Positions 1 through 13,100 are shown, counted from the stretch's first letter. The stretch is DNA of 64,000 bases from Sphagnum magellanicum (GCA_021904315.1 CM038911.1:4151780-4215779), one strand, 5' to 3'. Notes: generated from the sequence alone by a model not told the origin. Program-made: numbers and translations.

Positions 1-715
1 AAGGCTTAACATGTTGCAACACTGCCACTAACTACCCTTACAAAGGCATATTATTTGGACTGTGCTTGAACATGGCATCATTCATTCAACTGAATACAAT
101 TATCTCGTGTGTAGTGATGCCAAGATCATCAATAGAGGGAAAAAAAAGGTGTTCCAAGAATTTTTTCAAGTACGAACCACACTCTCAATCTGGTTGATAA
201 TGTTTGCATAGTGAAGCGCCAAGCCTGAAGTGCCCAACTTCCCCGTCTTTCTTTTGTATTCCTCCTCTGCCTCCTTTGTCAACACTGCAATCATCCATTA
301 TTATAACCACCAAAAAAGAATTTCAAGAAAACATTGGTGAACTCAATTGTTCTGAACTAATGCTTCAATCAACAACGGCAATCTACAGCAGAGTCTTTTT
401 ATTTGTCTGAGAAACCAATAGAAAATTTAGCACAATATTTTTCAGTCATCAACATATGCATCTGGCTGCTGCCGCCTTCTTTGCTTTCAAGAATATTATT
501 ATGAAGTTCAAGAGAAAGACCATCTTCAGCTGAACAACCACCCCATCTAGAAATTGAATTTGTAGCAAAAAGAAGAAAATACACATAAATGCAGTATCAC
601 TCAAAACTTGAAATGCTGTAGAACTGTCAGAATTTTGGTTCTTGCAAATTGGGTTTAGGGTTTAGGGTTTGCCAGAACCATAAACATATGCAAAAAATGT
701 GAAGGGAATTGTTAC

Positions 716-3594
716 CAGAGGGACCAAAGTTATCGTGTATTTCTTGGTACATATAGTAGACAATGTCCACAAGTTGATCCATTACCTGCAAAACCATTTT
801 CACAGTCTTATTTATAGTCTTGTGAATTTCTCTCCAATTCTTTTTGTCCCAGTAACAAAATGAAAATGATTTCATCTGGACATAAAATTGATAGCCAAAA
901 GCAATACTCTCTCAAATTTGCACCCCTCACATGCTATTATGTGATATGATGGAAGAAAAAAATGTACCTCTTCAAGAACTTTAGACCAGAGACATCTCTT
1001 TTTCAATGCCTTGACATGCTTCTCTTGGCTCTTGACTTCACTTCTCAGAAGCATGATGCTGTCTCCTACATAACCATAAAAACACACCCAGCAACAAAAA
1101 AAACTCCTTCCATGATGAACAGCCTAAGTTTTTAAATCATTTTTGTTCAAAGAAATCATCATCATCATCTGGAAAACCCTAAAACCCTAGTGGATCTTTT
1201 GTTTGAAGGACTCTGGTTCAACAAGACTGGATACTTGGGTGGTCTTAGAAAGTTTTGAGCAACTTGGGCAGTGATGTGACATGGTGATTCCACCAAGTTC
1301 AGCATTTTGAAACAAAATTTACAGAATTTTAGGGTTTAGTTGTTGCTTCTGGAAAGAGAAAGGATACAGGAGTTGACCTCAGACTAACAGGCTACAAAAG
1401 GATATATGAAACAAAAAACAACTCTCTTTTTCTTTTCTTTTTTTCCTTCCCCAGAAAGGGAGGTTTTCAAAAGACCTGATGTTCTTTTAGGGGAGGAGGG
1501 TGCGCACCGCACGCCACAGGAGTACCACCATCACTGATGATGAGCGCTTCTTCGTGTTGTTTACGCTTCAAATCCATCTGGAATCTGTCAAGAGCATGCA
1601 TTTCATGGTACAACTCCTGCCATGCACACCATTCATGTCCCCCCCCCAAACATGTATACATATGATAAATTCCTTGAGTATTAACAAACAAAGCACAGGA
1701 CAAAGTTCACTGTTTCAAAACAGCAACACAAGATAATTTGTTTGTACCCATTTTTGTCTACAAAGAGTGAGAGAGAGAGAGGGATGTGCGCGTATACAAA
1801 CACACGCGCACACACAGTTTTTATAGAACTTGATTTGCAACAAAAGACATGCATGGTGATGATGATGATGGTGGGGCTTCTGCATTTTGTTTCTTACCGC
1901 AGTATTTTCAGCCAGTGTCATCAAGTTTTGCATGATGACATCCGCCTGCTCTTTTGATTGTCTCGAATCTTCAATGTTGAGTCCCAATCTGCAAAGCAAT
2001 TGCCAACTGAAAGACTGAAAAAAATTCCATCATTGCACTTTCTTGCTTGCCACATTACCCATCTTCTCCTGGCAACAAGTTCCAAACACTTTGACAGAGG
2101 AAAAAAACAACTGAAATTTTGCTTACTAACCTTTTGCACAAGACTTTGGCCAAACAGACCATTGAACAACTTTGTTGGAAAAAGAGACAGAAAGAGAAAG
2201 CAAGAGCAAGAGAGAGAGTGGAAAGAGTGAGAGCAGAGAGGAACAGACCTGTCAAAAACCCGGTCAAGTTGATGCCACTGTGGGTCACGGCAGTGATTGC
2301 CAAATCGAATGACTTCTCCAGCAAAGATCTTCAGCTCATCCCTGCAACAACAACAAGACACAAATTTCTTCCATGACCACTGCCATTGCAGCAGATATTG
2401 ACACACAATGTTGAATTGCTTGTCTTTTTGCAAATCTCCGCAAGTGCAGTGGATTTTGCATCCCGATTGTAGCTAGAATGTCAAAAGGGAGGAGGAGACA
2501 ATTGCAGTTGTGGGACCCCCAACAAAAAAAAAACCAAACCCTAACCTCTTATCAGCAGCAGCAATCCACATCAATTCTTGCATGTCTGTAGAAACCAGAA
2601 GTTGAACACCCTTGGACACCAGAATCTCATCCTTCAACACTTTGATCTCCTCCCATTCCAAGGACTGCTTCAGATTGCAACCTTTCACAATGGTGTTGGC
2701 AACTTCAAAAGCTAAGATCCCAATCTTGTTGCCATGAGTCACTGCTGCTCCTCCACCACCTCCTCCAATCCCTGATGCAAACTTGCGCCCTGGGTTTAGG
2801 TTTGTCATTGTACTCCCCAAAGTGTCCAGAGCTTCCACAGCCTTCCCCAAGCTCACAGTTCCAGCTCCTCTTATCACTTCCGACATCTGCAACGAAGCTT
2901 TCACAAATCAGCAACAGAAAAATTCAGTGGTTGTTTTTTCTTTTTCTTTTTTCTTTTTTTGGGTTCAAGCTCCACCCATTCCTCTGCAACAGCAGAAAAG
3001 CATCTTGGGAAGCTTCTTGCAGTGATCCAAACCCATGGGAAGGAAGATGATGATGGATGATGTATGTACTCTAAAAGCTCCTTTCTTTGCAGCATTGGTG
3101 GTCTTGGATCGCACAGCACTAGCTCTGGCAGACAGCATCCTTGAAAGCCGCACTCTTTGCTGCTCCTCTGTGTTTGTATTGTTGTTGTTGACAGTGGTAC
3201 CATGACCACCATCGGCATCATCATCATCAACAGAGCTTGCTCCTGCTGCTGCCGCTGTTGCTGCTTCAATTGAGAAATCCTCATTCACATAAGAGAATTC
3301 TGTCTTGGGGACTGCACCACTTTCAGGCTTGGCATCTGCCAGCTCAGGTGTCTTCTTCCTCTCCTCCAGATCCTCAATTTCATGTGTAGCAACCATGACA
3401 AAAACCTTGGGAGCAACAGTAGTATCAGCAGCAGCAGCAGCAGTAATAGTTCCATTTGTTCTGCTTGGTGATGGGCATGGTGCAGGTTGTTGCACTGGGC
3501 TGCTGTTGTGCTGCTGCTGCTGCAGATCTCTCATCCCTTTTGCATCAGGTAACCCTCGATCCTCGGAAGCTCTCCTCGAGCAAATAGCCCCCAT
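716..3594 (-). CDS. PSK SIMULATOR (PSI)-like protein, DUF3475/DUF668 family, 5' part only
   Basis: Exons read on the minus strand: 3070-3594, 2546-2886, 2249-2341, 1898-1988, 1526-1616, 968-1065, 716-785. All have GT-AG borders and phases that join in frame. The start at 3594 gives MGAICSRR, with Gly2 and a nearby Cys, a likely N-myristoylation/palmitoylation signal as in Arabidopsis PSI proteins. Exon 1 is rich in Ala, Gln and Asn and of low complexity. Exon 2 carries the DUF3475 core (GILAFEVANTIVKG, then DMQELMWIAAADKR). Later exons give ELKIFAGEVIRFGNHCRDPQ, ELYHEMHALDRF, SEVKSQEKHVKALKKR and QLVDIVYYMYQEIHDNFG, all in the family order. The C-terminal DUF668 domain (expected motif like LGPAGLALHYAN) was not found in 1-715, so the gene continues past the left edge. 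PSI proteins support growth and phytosulfokine signalling in Arabidopsis; a similar role here is inferred. Confidence 0.9.
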
Positions 3595-5130
3595 AGTTTG
3601 TCTCCAAGTCTCTCCCAAAGACTCCAAAGCAGAAGAAGAACCACCACCCACTAGGTATATACTCTTGGGAAAAAAGAAATCAATCAATCACTCACTCCGG
3701 AGGAGCTGGTTTGCAGCAGCTGCAAATGGAGTTGATCTGGTTGCTCTGATCCTCGGCTTCCCAAGTTCTAATCTTCATCACTAGAGCTACTCCCAAGTAG
3801 TTCTGATCATTAGTCCTTCAAGCTCTGGAAGTAACTGGATGCAGCAACCAAAAAACTGTGATCTAAAAAGCTTTGCAAAACAAAGAAACGATAACCTCAA
3901 CAGAAGAAGAGAGGTTTACAGCAATTCAGTTTGAGCTTGCTGCAGCAAACTCCTCAACACTTGAAAACTTCTGGAGGAAAAATCGCCCCCATGTCTAGTA
4001 CTCTTCAAGCTCCCAATCTATCTATCTCTCTGTCTATCTACCACCTTTGTCACCTCAACTACTAGTCTACCAACAACTGACAAAACAGCAAACTTTGCTC
4101 AAAACCTGAAGCTCAGATGATCTGCAAGTTCTTCTTCTTTCAAGCTGAAGTACTGCAAGTTGATCTTCCAAGCTGATCTGCTGCAAGTTGATCTTCCAAG
4201 CTCTGCAAGCTGTTTGGCAACAATAATAATAAGAATAATCCCCAATCTTCTTCATCAGTAAGTGCAACCTCTGCTATATTGGTTTTCTTCATCACCAGTT
4301 TGCATCAGTCAGTACCACAAACAATTCCAGTAGCACAACCCAACAAAAACAAGCCCAGCATCATGTGTTGAGAAGGACACGATCAACATGATCAACAACA
4401 AGGGCAACAGAAAGAGCAACAGTCACAGCCATAATGGGAAGCTCACTGAGAGGAAGAACACCACCACCACCACCACCCATGATGATGAGAGACAGAGAGA
4501 GACAGAGAGCATCAATCAAAAAGAAAAATGAGTCTAATCCCAGTTGCAGATCAGCTGCCAAAAACACTAGTGCAAAAAACACTACTTCCTTGAATCTTCT
4601 AGGATACTGATGATGATGCTCTTTCAAGTCTGGAAGAAAACTCTCTGCACAAAACCCAAACCCCAAAAACATAAAAAATAAAATAAGGGTCTTGCTCTTG
4701 TTCTTCTTCCTCTTGCTTGTTCTTGTTCTTCTTTCTTCTTGCTCCTCCTGCTACAGCTTCTTCTTCTTCTTCTTCTCCTTTCTTCAGCTAGGAATGGGGT
4801 GTGGTGCAATGAGATTTTAATTTTTTAAACAACAAATGAGGGAAAAAATACAAAAAAAACAAAACCAAAACATGAAGTGGGTGGTTTTTTTTTCTTTTCC
4901 TTTTTGGCTGCCTTTCTCAAAACAGCAGTCTTGGCTTGGATTCAAGCTATGACTAGCCCTACTTACTTACTTACTACCCTAGCTACTTATGGGCAAAGAA
5001 AATGAGCTTCACTAAATTTCAGCTTTTCTGAGCTGTGATATTTTTTTTATTATTTTCTTCTTCTGCTGCTGCTTCTTCTAGGGTGGACAGAAAGAAAGAA
5101 AGGAACCAACAGTGGCAGGAGCTTAGCTGA
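3595..5130 (-). promoter_or_regulatory. PSI leader and promoter-proximal region
   Basis: This stretch upstream of the PSI start is rich in CT/AG runs and trinucleotide repeats. It includes TTC/GAA runs near 4690-4790 and CTG/CAG runs. A direct repeat containing TGCAAGTTGATCTTCCAAGC occurs twice, at about 4155-4200. ATG-initiated frames here are short and of low complexity, so I read it as 5' leader plus promoter. The transcription start is not visible, and a leader intron is possible. Confidence 0.45.
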
Positions 5131-5184
5131 CAAGAGGAATGGAAGGGAGTGCCCTCCCTTACAAAAAGGGGCTTTTGCTTGAAT

Positions 5185-5460
5185 GTGGTGATTAAGTAGT
5201 AAGACCCAATTTGGGTGATTATTATGCCCTTAATCTGTGGTGATTAGTAGGACCCAATTAGGGTAATTATGCCCTTGATCTGTGCTGATTGGTAAGACCC
5301 AATATGGGTGATTATTATGCCCTTAATCTGTGGTGATTAGTAAGAACCCAATTAGGATGATTGTTATGCCCTTAATCTATGATGCTAATTTAGGAGACCC
5401 AATTGGGGTGATATCCTTATGTCATTAATCTGTGGTGCTAATCTAGTCACTAAATTGGGG
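5185..5460. repeat. Tandem repeat, unit about 45-52 bp, about 6 copies
   Basis: Units begin near 5185, 5237, 5282, 5330, 5379 and 5432. Each has the pattern GTGGTGATTAGTAAGACCCA followed by ATTNGGGTGATTATTATGCC and CTTAATCT. Copies differ by small substitutions and length changes, so the array is old. It lies just upstream of the PSI leader. Confidence 0.85.
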
Positions 5461-5822
5461 CTACTTTTGGATGCCCATAATGAAAGCTTGGAAATTTGGG
5501 TATAAAAATCAGCTGATCATCATATCATCAGCCAAGATATGAACCATATCATCAGACAACAACAGTCACTTAAGTTACTGCTACTACTTTAGACTACAAT
5601 TCCTTGCCCTTTTTTTTCTGAAGCTTGTCTAGATTTCACACGTGACCCACAGAATTGCACAGACCTGCAGCTACTGCCACCATCTGCTTGCTTTTTTGTA
5701 GACCAATGCAAATTTACTTCATGTGGGTCAAACTCTTCGGTGGGTGGGAGCCATGAGGCATTCGAGTGACCATGAGCCATTGAATGACCACAAAGTGAGT
5801 GAGTGAGTGACCGACCAAGTGT

Positions 5823-5965
5823 TCTACCGAGCTAAGAAATAAACAAACAAACACAACTCATTCTTGCTGGGTAGACTACCGAGCTAAGAAATAAATAAAC
5901 AAACACACTCATTCTCAATCCATGGATCGTGCTAAGAAATAAGCAAACAAACAAACACACTCATT
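5823..5965. repeat. Tandem repeat, unit about 51 bp, 3 copies
   Basis: Three copies of a unit containing GCTAAGAAATAAACAAACAA and ACACACTCATT start near 5829, 5881 and 5930. A GAGT microsatellite precedes them near 5795-5810. Confidence 0.8.
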
Positions 5966-6129
5966 ATTCACTCAGTTGAATAATTATCAAGTATCCTGAG
6001 CTTCGGGATCTTCCCTCTTCCTAAGTTGGGGATCTTTGGTTTTGAGTTTGGTTATTGTTGTTGAGCAGTTTCTTTTGCCAGTGATATAAGTATTACCGGT
6101 GTTTTTTTTTTTTTTTTTTCTGCGCCCGG

Positions 6130-6210
6130 GGGAACTATTTTGTGATGTAGCCAAAATGGTGATCATCTGTAGCAAGAGTTAGCCAAATTTGGCTATATAC
6201 AACATTTGAA
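6130..6210. repeat. Dispersed repeat with palindromic core TAGCCAAATTTGGCTA
   Basis: A T-run is followed by GTGATGTAGCC, a GATGATCAT-like stretch and the 16-bp palindrome TAGCCAAATTTGGCTA. Related copies lie at 43372-43445 and 43725-43805, both beginning after a T-rich run. The order of parts is shared, so this is a small interspersed family. Its class (MITE or other) is not shown. Confidence 0.55.
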
Positions 6211-6759
6211 ATCTAAAAAAATTCAAGCAGCCTTTTATATTATTTCTAGCTATACCCATTGAACCCAAATGTGAAAATTGCAAGTTTCTCTTTTTTTTAA
6301 TTGTGTGGCTATTGAAAATTCCCCATAATCGCTACATTTTTCACTTTTTAAAATTCTTAGTTTCACTTTTTCTTGGCTAAACTTGGCTAGTACATATAAA
6401 AGTCTGATAAGTAGTTGCTAGTAGCTTGAGGAGGAATGATCAATCTTTATCTTCTCATCTCTGTTTTTTTTTTTTCTTTTTCTTTTTTTTCATCATTTTT
6501 TCATGAGAGCAAAAATTATTTCAAAAATAGTACCAAAAAAGACCAGTGTTTTTTTAGTCAGATGTTTGGCAATTCTTGGCAGTCCAAAACACTTATTAGA
6601 TCTCAAGTATAATTATGCTAATGCCTCAAAGAGTTTTATGTTCAGGTATAATTTGTTGCTTGTCCATCATGTACATAATGTTCACCCAATTCTCAGTTTT
6701 AAACAAAACAACAAAAACCCATGTTGTTGTTGTTGTTTGTTCATTCCATTTTGTAAAGG

Positions 6760-7310
6760 GTGTTGAACAAAAACAAAAACAAAAACCATTTTTGTAACTA
6801 GTTTGTTCACTTGATTTGTAAGGTTTTTTATAACAAAATCGAAACCACTTTTGTAACGAGTTTGTTGGCCTTGCCTACCAAGGCAAGGAAGGGATATTGT
6901 GTTTAGATTCATTAAAGAGTATAGTAGCTTAAGGGATTTTGGCCCCTAGGGAGGTAATAGCCAGGTCTATTTTATATGAGGATTTTTGAAAGATCATATT
7001 TTTTTGCTTGTGTTGAAACTTGAGATTAGTTATTATAGAGTTATAATATATCTTGAAGGATTTTGGTTTCTTTTAGAAGATTTTTTTGAAGAGATTATAT
7101 TTTTGCATGGTGGAAATATTTGAGTTTTCATAATCCTTCTTTGTTGCCTTACAATATTTGTTAATCTAAAAGACAAGGCCACAATGTGACACACACCCTC
7201 TTGTTCACTTGATTTGTAAGGGTTTTTCTTTAACAATAACAAAACCATTTTTGTAACAAGTTTGTTCACTTGATTTGTAAGGTTTAGTTTTTAACAAAAA
7301 CAACACAATT
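6760..7310. repeat. Local repeats around GTTCACTTGATTTGTAAGG
   Basis: The motif GTTCACTTGATTTGTAAGG occurs near 6804, 7203 and 7264. It is usually beside ACAAAACCATTTTTGTAAC, which ends in a short inverted pair. The copies suggest local duplication in otherwise non-coding DNA. No gene is seen here. Confidence 0.65.
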
Positions 7311-7941
7311 TAATTTTTATTCATTGTTTGTTAGCATGATTCTTGTAAGGTTTTGTGACAAGTCAAAGCATAAAATAAGATACTTAGCTAGAGAGACCCA
7401 TTCCATTTTGGGTGGGTTAGAACTTGAAACTTGGGTTAGGGCCCAAACAGGTAGAGGAAGAAGAAGACTAAAAAAAAGACTAGAAAGAAACTAGGGTTAA
7501 TCTCTCTCTCCTCTATACCACCACACTTGTTACTTTTTTTTTCTTCTCCTCTCTCATCTCTCTCTTTCTCTCTCTTTGGCATCTCAGCCTGCTTTTGCTT
7601 TGACAAATTTGTTCATCTTTTGACTGCCTTTGCCTTGCCATGCTTACCTATCTTTCTTGACTTGACCCCACCCCCACCCACAACAAAGTCATCACTCCCC
7701 AAACTATACCATTGCTGGCTGGACTCTAGAGTTTCAATGGTGGGTTAATATGCAACCAAAAGCTTAAACTAAACTACATCATCAAGTTTGAGGGTTGTAG
7801 TGGGATGTGAAAAAGAAGAAAATCAATTTTCCCTCTTTTTGTTAGTGCATATCTTTGCATGGTAAAGTTACAATAAAATGTGTGGAAAAGGGTTTTTTCT
7901 CTTTTTTAATTTTTAATTAATTTTTTTTTATACAATTGATA

Positions 7942-8028
7942 TTAACCCTTAAACGTCGAGGAAATGCACAAAATACACCGCACAAAATAAGTAGAACAAT
8001 TTGGTCCACCCTGACATTTAGGGGTTAA
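7942..8028. repeat. Short inverted repeat (87 bp) with 16-bp arms
   Basis: The left arm at 7942-7957 reads TTAACCCTTAAACGTC. The right arm at 8013-8028 is its near-exact reverse complement (14 of 16 pairs). The loop is about 55 bp. It could be a small MITE or fold-back element; no clear target duplication was seen. Confidence 0.6.
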
Positions 8029-10344
8029 GCACTAGGGCTTTGTCTATAATGTGTAGAGTAATGCCCCCACTCCTGTATAAAGGGGTTTAGGCATTAAATT
8101 GCATAAAGGATCTGCAGAATTATTTTATTTTATTTTTTCATTGTGATACCCAGCGGATACCCAACATGATCTTGTGAAGATATCCATTGGGTATCATGAG
8201 AAATTTTGAAGGAAAAAAGAGAGGGGTGGGGGGGGGTGTTTCGAAAAGAAAAATGCTTGTTGGAGGGCCGTTCCATTTTTCAACATGCTTCACCATTTGC
8301 AAGGGATAGGTAGATTCCATTTGATAATGTGCCCTCCATATACATTGAAAAAAATCCACCCATGGTTTACAATTGTAGGAACGACTTCAATAAGGTACAA
8401 AATGCATGATTGACTTGAAGAGAAAAAAACCAAACAAAAAAACACACACACACACACTTATGTACATACCTACACACTTGAAATTGGCATAGTTTTATTT
8501 TGTTTTCAAACTTCTAGTTGAAAGGGAAAACATGGTCAAAATGAGGAGGAGGCCCCATTTTAGCATATAATTCTGACCAAGCCCAAGTCTCATAAAGCTT
8601 GTCCTATAGTCAAATAGGAAATGGTGTGGAGAGTACTACTATCCCCAAAGGCAATGGACCCCAGACCAAGACTAACATGTAATTGTTGACCTCATTAGGT
8701 CATTTTGTAACCTTTTTTTTCTTTTTTTGTTTAAGGCTTCCTTTTCCCAAATGTCTTTTGTTTTCAAAGCTTAAACTCTAGTAGAACTTGTGAAAATACA
8801 AATTAAGGATAAGCACTAAGAAGACATCAATAGAAAGAGCAAGTTCCCCTCCCCCCCCCATGGTGACCTAGGTGCCTTCACTAACAATCAAAGAATCTTT
8901 CTTTTGGGGGGAGTCCATTCTTTTCAACATACGGGATTCATCTTGGAAACTTTCCAATCCTCTATAATTATGTGATGATGAATCTATGACACATAATTTC
9001 CTTTCCTCATCCAAGGTCATTTGACAATCTTTGTTTGACCTTCTCTCTATTTGCCAAAGGAACTTTTTGAAAACTCAAGGGTTTTTCTCTTCGTAAAACC
9101 CACTATGGTTCTTGTGGAGTCATTCAAGCATATCCTCAAAACAATTTGCATTCATTGTTCCACCTTTCATAGATGCACCAAGTTCAACAACATTTCGATC
9201 TATGCATTACAAATCGTGTTACAATTGCACATCATTTCACAAACCACTAACAACAGGCAACATGTGTTAAGCAAATCATGGGAAGCACAACTTGATTCTT
9301 CTATGGTGAGTAAGTCTTTATCCCAAGCAATCACTAGGAGCAACTCTTTTAAGGGTTCAACAACAAGCTTATTGAATGTGCTAGGTGAAGAAGAATAAGC
9401 AATGAATGTGTTGGTTTGTAAACGACACATACATTGTCACTTAAATCTTAAACAATTGATAACAACAACATTGTTTAAAGAATACTCAATCTTGTTAAAT
9501 ATGTTAACCAAGCATCCAATCCAACAAAATATGCTAGGTGAAGGAAAATAAGTATTCAATGTGTTTGTTGAAATACACTAAGCACTCTCACATATTTTGA
9601 ACAATATGTAATAGTAACATGTTGGGAATCAAGCATTCACTCTAACTAAATGTGTTAGGTTAAAGAAAATAAACATTCAATGTGTTTTGTTAAAGTACAA
9701 TTTATTGGTTATTATCATGGAAATCAAGGTTTTTAAACAATCAACACATCCTTGGTTGAAATATTAATAGCAATGTAATGTATTCTACTTCAATGGTGGT
9801 GCTCATAATATAGTATGTTTGTTTCTTGCTACACCACACAAAGGAGCTTAGTTGAAAAGAATAACACAATATGTGCATGAATTTAGATCAATTACATCAT
9901 CAACATTTTCTACATTAACAACGGCTTCAAGGAGATTTCTTTCAATGTTGTCACATAACACAAGGCAAGATTAAAGGTACCAAAAAAATATTTTAAAAAC
10001 TTGTTTCACCACCAAATAATGGGCATGATGTGGTTGAGTTCAAAATTTTGAAATTGTGTTCACAACATAAGAGATATCAAGCTTACTTGATCCCATATGT
10101 GCAGACCAGAAGCTCCCAACTAATAAAATATATGAAAATTTTATATGATCATGCTCATCGTGGGGAATTGGAACATCATCAAAACCAACATTTGGATTTG
10201 TTCAAATAAATATTGTTTTACAGTATATGAATTGAAGCCATTAAAAAATTTGCTCAAGATAAATTGATTGACACAATCTTGGCTTAGCCCAAGGTATCAA
10301 TGGTAATTCCTTGAAATTACAATAACAAAAAGAAAGAAAAACCA

Positions 10345-10480
10345 AGGGCGTGCTCCCTAGTTCAACACATTATGACAAGAGGGGTGTGCAAGAACTCCAA
10401 GACATGATAAAGATGAGCTCCTCAAGTTGAACTCACAAACATGTGAAAATGCACAAATCCAAAGTTGAGGGTGATTAGAA
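10345..10480 (-). mobile_element. LTR-like fragment, same family as copies at 51.6 and 54.5 kb
   Basis: Read on the minus strand, this contains GGAGTTCTTGCACACCCCTC and then an AGGGAGCACGCCC stretch. It aligns by eye with the 3' third of the LTR copies at 51564-52411 (minus) and 54546-55344 (plus). It is a short, old remnant. Confidence 0.45.
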
Positions 10481-10949
10481 CATTTGAAACAAAATTGGGT
10501 CATAAACTTGTTTTGGGGTCAAAACATAATAATTAAATCAAATAAATAAATTTGACAATGAAATTGTTTGAATTCACATGTACGCAATAAAATGATTCAA
10601 TAGTTCCTCCCATTATAATATAAAAGCTTGTGTACCTCTATTGACCTCATTTAAAAATGTAAACATAAATTTTTAAACACAATTACATCATAAAAGTGTC
10701 TAAAAAACATGTTTGAAATAGTTGTGTAAATGTGTTACATTACATCAAAACATGATTTTTATGATTATGACATGTTGTGACTAATGTCAAAAAATAATCA
10801 TGGAGTCATATATGGACATTAATCATTACCATTTTTTCAATTGTAGTTGTATGACTTACTACATGATTATGGTTCTCATTACATAATTAATAATCATTTT
10901 GAAAGATGTGAATTGTGCCCCTTTGACCTTTTTTGACCAACTACGATAC

Positions 10950-11340
10950 CTTCTTAGGTTAAGCTACCATATGTGGGCTACGTTAGATTAGCCTAAGTTA
11001 AAATACCTAGTACTCTTGAAAGCCTACCAAGTTTAACTAAATAAGTTAGCCTAGGTAGCCTTCACTAGGTCTAAATAAGCTTTATGTAAAAGTAAGTAGG
11101 TCTAGGAAAACCTTAGGTAGGCCTAGATGGACCAAAGTACGCCCAAGATGGGTTTACATAGACCTAAGTAAGCCTTATGTATGCTTAGATAGGCTTAACA
11201 TAAGCTTAAATAACCTAGGTAGATCTAGGTAGACCATGAATAGGCTTAAGTAGACCATGTTGACAAGCCAAATACACCTACATAGGCTCTACATAAGCCT
11301 ATATAGCTTATGTAATCTATGTAGACCTAGGTGGGTGAAA
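10950..11340. repeat. Degenerate AGGTAG/CCTA short-motif array
   Basis: This block is dense in variants of CCTAGGTAGACC, TAAGTAGGCCTA and TTACATAGGCCTA. CCTAGG and AGGCCT palindromes recur every 10-20 bp without a strict period. Related blocks lie at 11940-12065, 12680-13100 and 44880-45350. Confidence 0.7.
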
Positions 11341-11939
11341 ACACATTGCAGTACTATATCCTAGGCAAGAAAATATATTTATTTTTAGTACATGTATTAT
11401 TATTTTGGGGGTAATTTTCTTTCGTTTCATCTAACATTTTGACAAACAAATAAAATGGATTTTACACAAGGCTTCCAACACAATTCTTGTTCCCCCATCA
11501 ACTAAAAATATTTTTTTAACATTTAAAAAAAAATTCATACACCTACATTCATTTGAATGAAAAAACCCCATTTTATGTTTTTTGTAAAATTACATGAATG
11601 AAATTATTCATATAGAATTGAAATGGTACAATCAACTCATATTCAATATATGATTGAGTATTTCATCAAGTTTGGTAATCATTTGAATGATTTTTGTAGT
11701 ATATTTACATTTTGCAATACATTGTTATGAATACTATTTTTTGACAAATATATATATTTTTAATCATTTAATATCAATCAAAAAATGGAATTTAAAAATA
11801 AATAAATAAATCGACTACGTTATTATGAGTATAATTTATGAAAAACCTTTTCAATATTAGCTTGGTGGAAATTTGAAAACACCAATTCAAGAAGTAATAT
11901 TTGTGACAACAACTTTTTAACATTGTAATGTGCTTTCAC

Positions 11940-12065
11940 CAAAGTAGGCCTAGGTAGACCTTACATAATTATATATACCTAACTAGACCATACATAGGCC
12001 TAGTTAGTCGTATAAATAGGGCTAGGTAGTCATATAAATAGACCTAGGTAGGCCCTAGGGGCATG
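11940..12065. repeat. Second AGGTAG/CCTA block
   Basis: Same motif vocabulary as the block at 10950-11340 (TAGGCCTAGGTAGACC, CATACATAGGCCTAG). About 600 bp of plain AT-rich DNA separates them. Confidence 0.65.
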
Positions 12066-12679
12066 TGCAAATTAAAGTGGACTAATATATCTATAACATG
12101 ACAGTTTTTTTGCATCCTTGTGGATTATAACGTGTTCCATGTTGAACAAAAATTGAATTTTATGATGAATTTTATGTAACTTAAATGAAATGTTTTAATG
12201 ATTTGAAAATTAATGTTTTACACCAAATGTGGACTTTTTAATGTGCTTGACTTCTATCTTAAGAATACAATAAAAAATTATAAATGAACTCATCATGATA
12301 ATAATTTGTAATGATGAGTCAATTTATTAATCCTTACAATTCATAAATGTCATAGGCAATTCAAAATAAGGGTTTCAAAACCATTTAAAATGCCATGAAA
12401 TTTTTGGGGGATGTTTATAGATACCAAAATTGAAGGAAATTTGTGATGTTCATTACAACATGAATTTTTTGAAATTTTCATTTTTTTTTCAACAAACATT
12501 ATATTTTGGGATGTATTAAAACCTATCACCATTAGATTTTTTTTGGAAAAGATGATTTTTTAAAAATTTCAAACATTGACATCCAACAATGTCACATCAA
12601 TATCACAACAAAATACACTACAAAAATGTATTTTTAAGGGAACCTACTATGTCACTTTTGGTTCATTATAAATTGCACA

Positions 12680-13100
12680 TACTCCTAGTAGGCATAGGTA
12701 AACCCTAGGCAGCCTATGTACCCCTAAGTAGGTTTAAGTAAACCTAAGGTAAGTTAGGTAAACCTAGCAAGACTCTAGGTAGCCTAAGTAAACCTAGGTA
12801 GGCCTTATGTAAGGACTTAAGTAACCCAAATACACCTAGGTAAACCTAGGTACGACATAGTTAAATGCTAGGTAGGTCCTATGTAGGTTATATATGGAGA
12901 TTTTATGTAGGCTAGGTAGACCCTACGTAAGCTACATGAACCCTATGTAGGTTAGGTAGACCTATAGTTACATAAGTCATGTAGGCTTGGTTACTATAGT
13001 CCAAGTTAGGCACCATAGGTTACTTAGTCTAAATTAGGCACCTTAAATTAATATAAGTTAGGTGCCTTAGATTATCTTAATAGACAATTAGGCTAGGATG
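12680..13100. repeat. Third AGGTAG/CCTA block
   Basis: Dense in CCTAAGTAAACCTAGGTAGG-type words on both strands, fading into TTAGGCACC repeats near 13000-13090. No reading frame is supported. Confidence 0.65.

Noticed and set aside
399-584. Minus-strand frame as the next PSI exon
   Set aside because: EDGLSLELHNNILESKEGG does not match the expected LGPAGLALHYAN of DUF668, and the phase fit is unclear.
3305-3784. 159-codon plus-strand frame opposite PSI exon 1
   Set aside because: It is the antisense shadow of the Ala/Gln-rich PSI exon and is of low complexity.
5185-5965. CRISPR-like array
   Set aside because: The copies are contiguous diverged tandem units without distinct spacers, in a plant genome.
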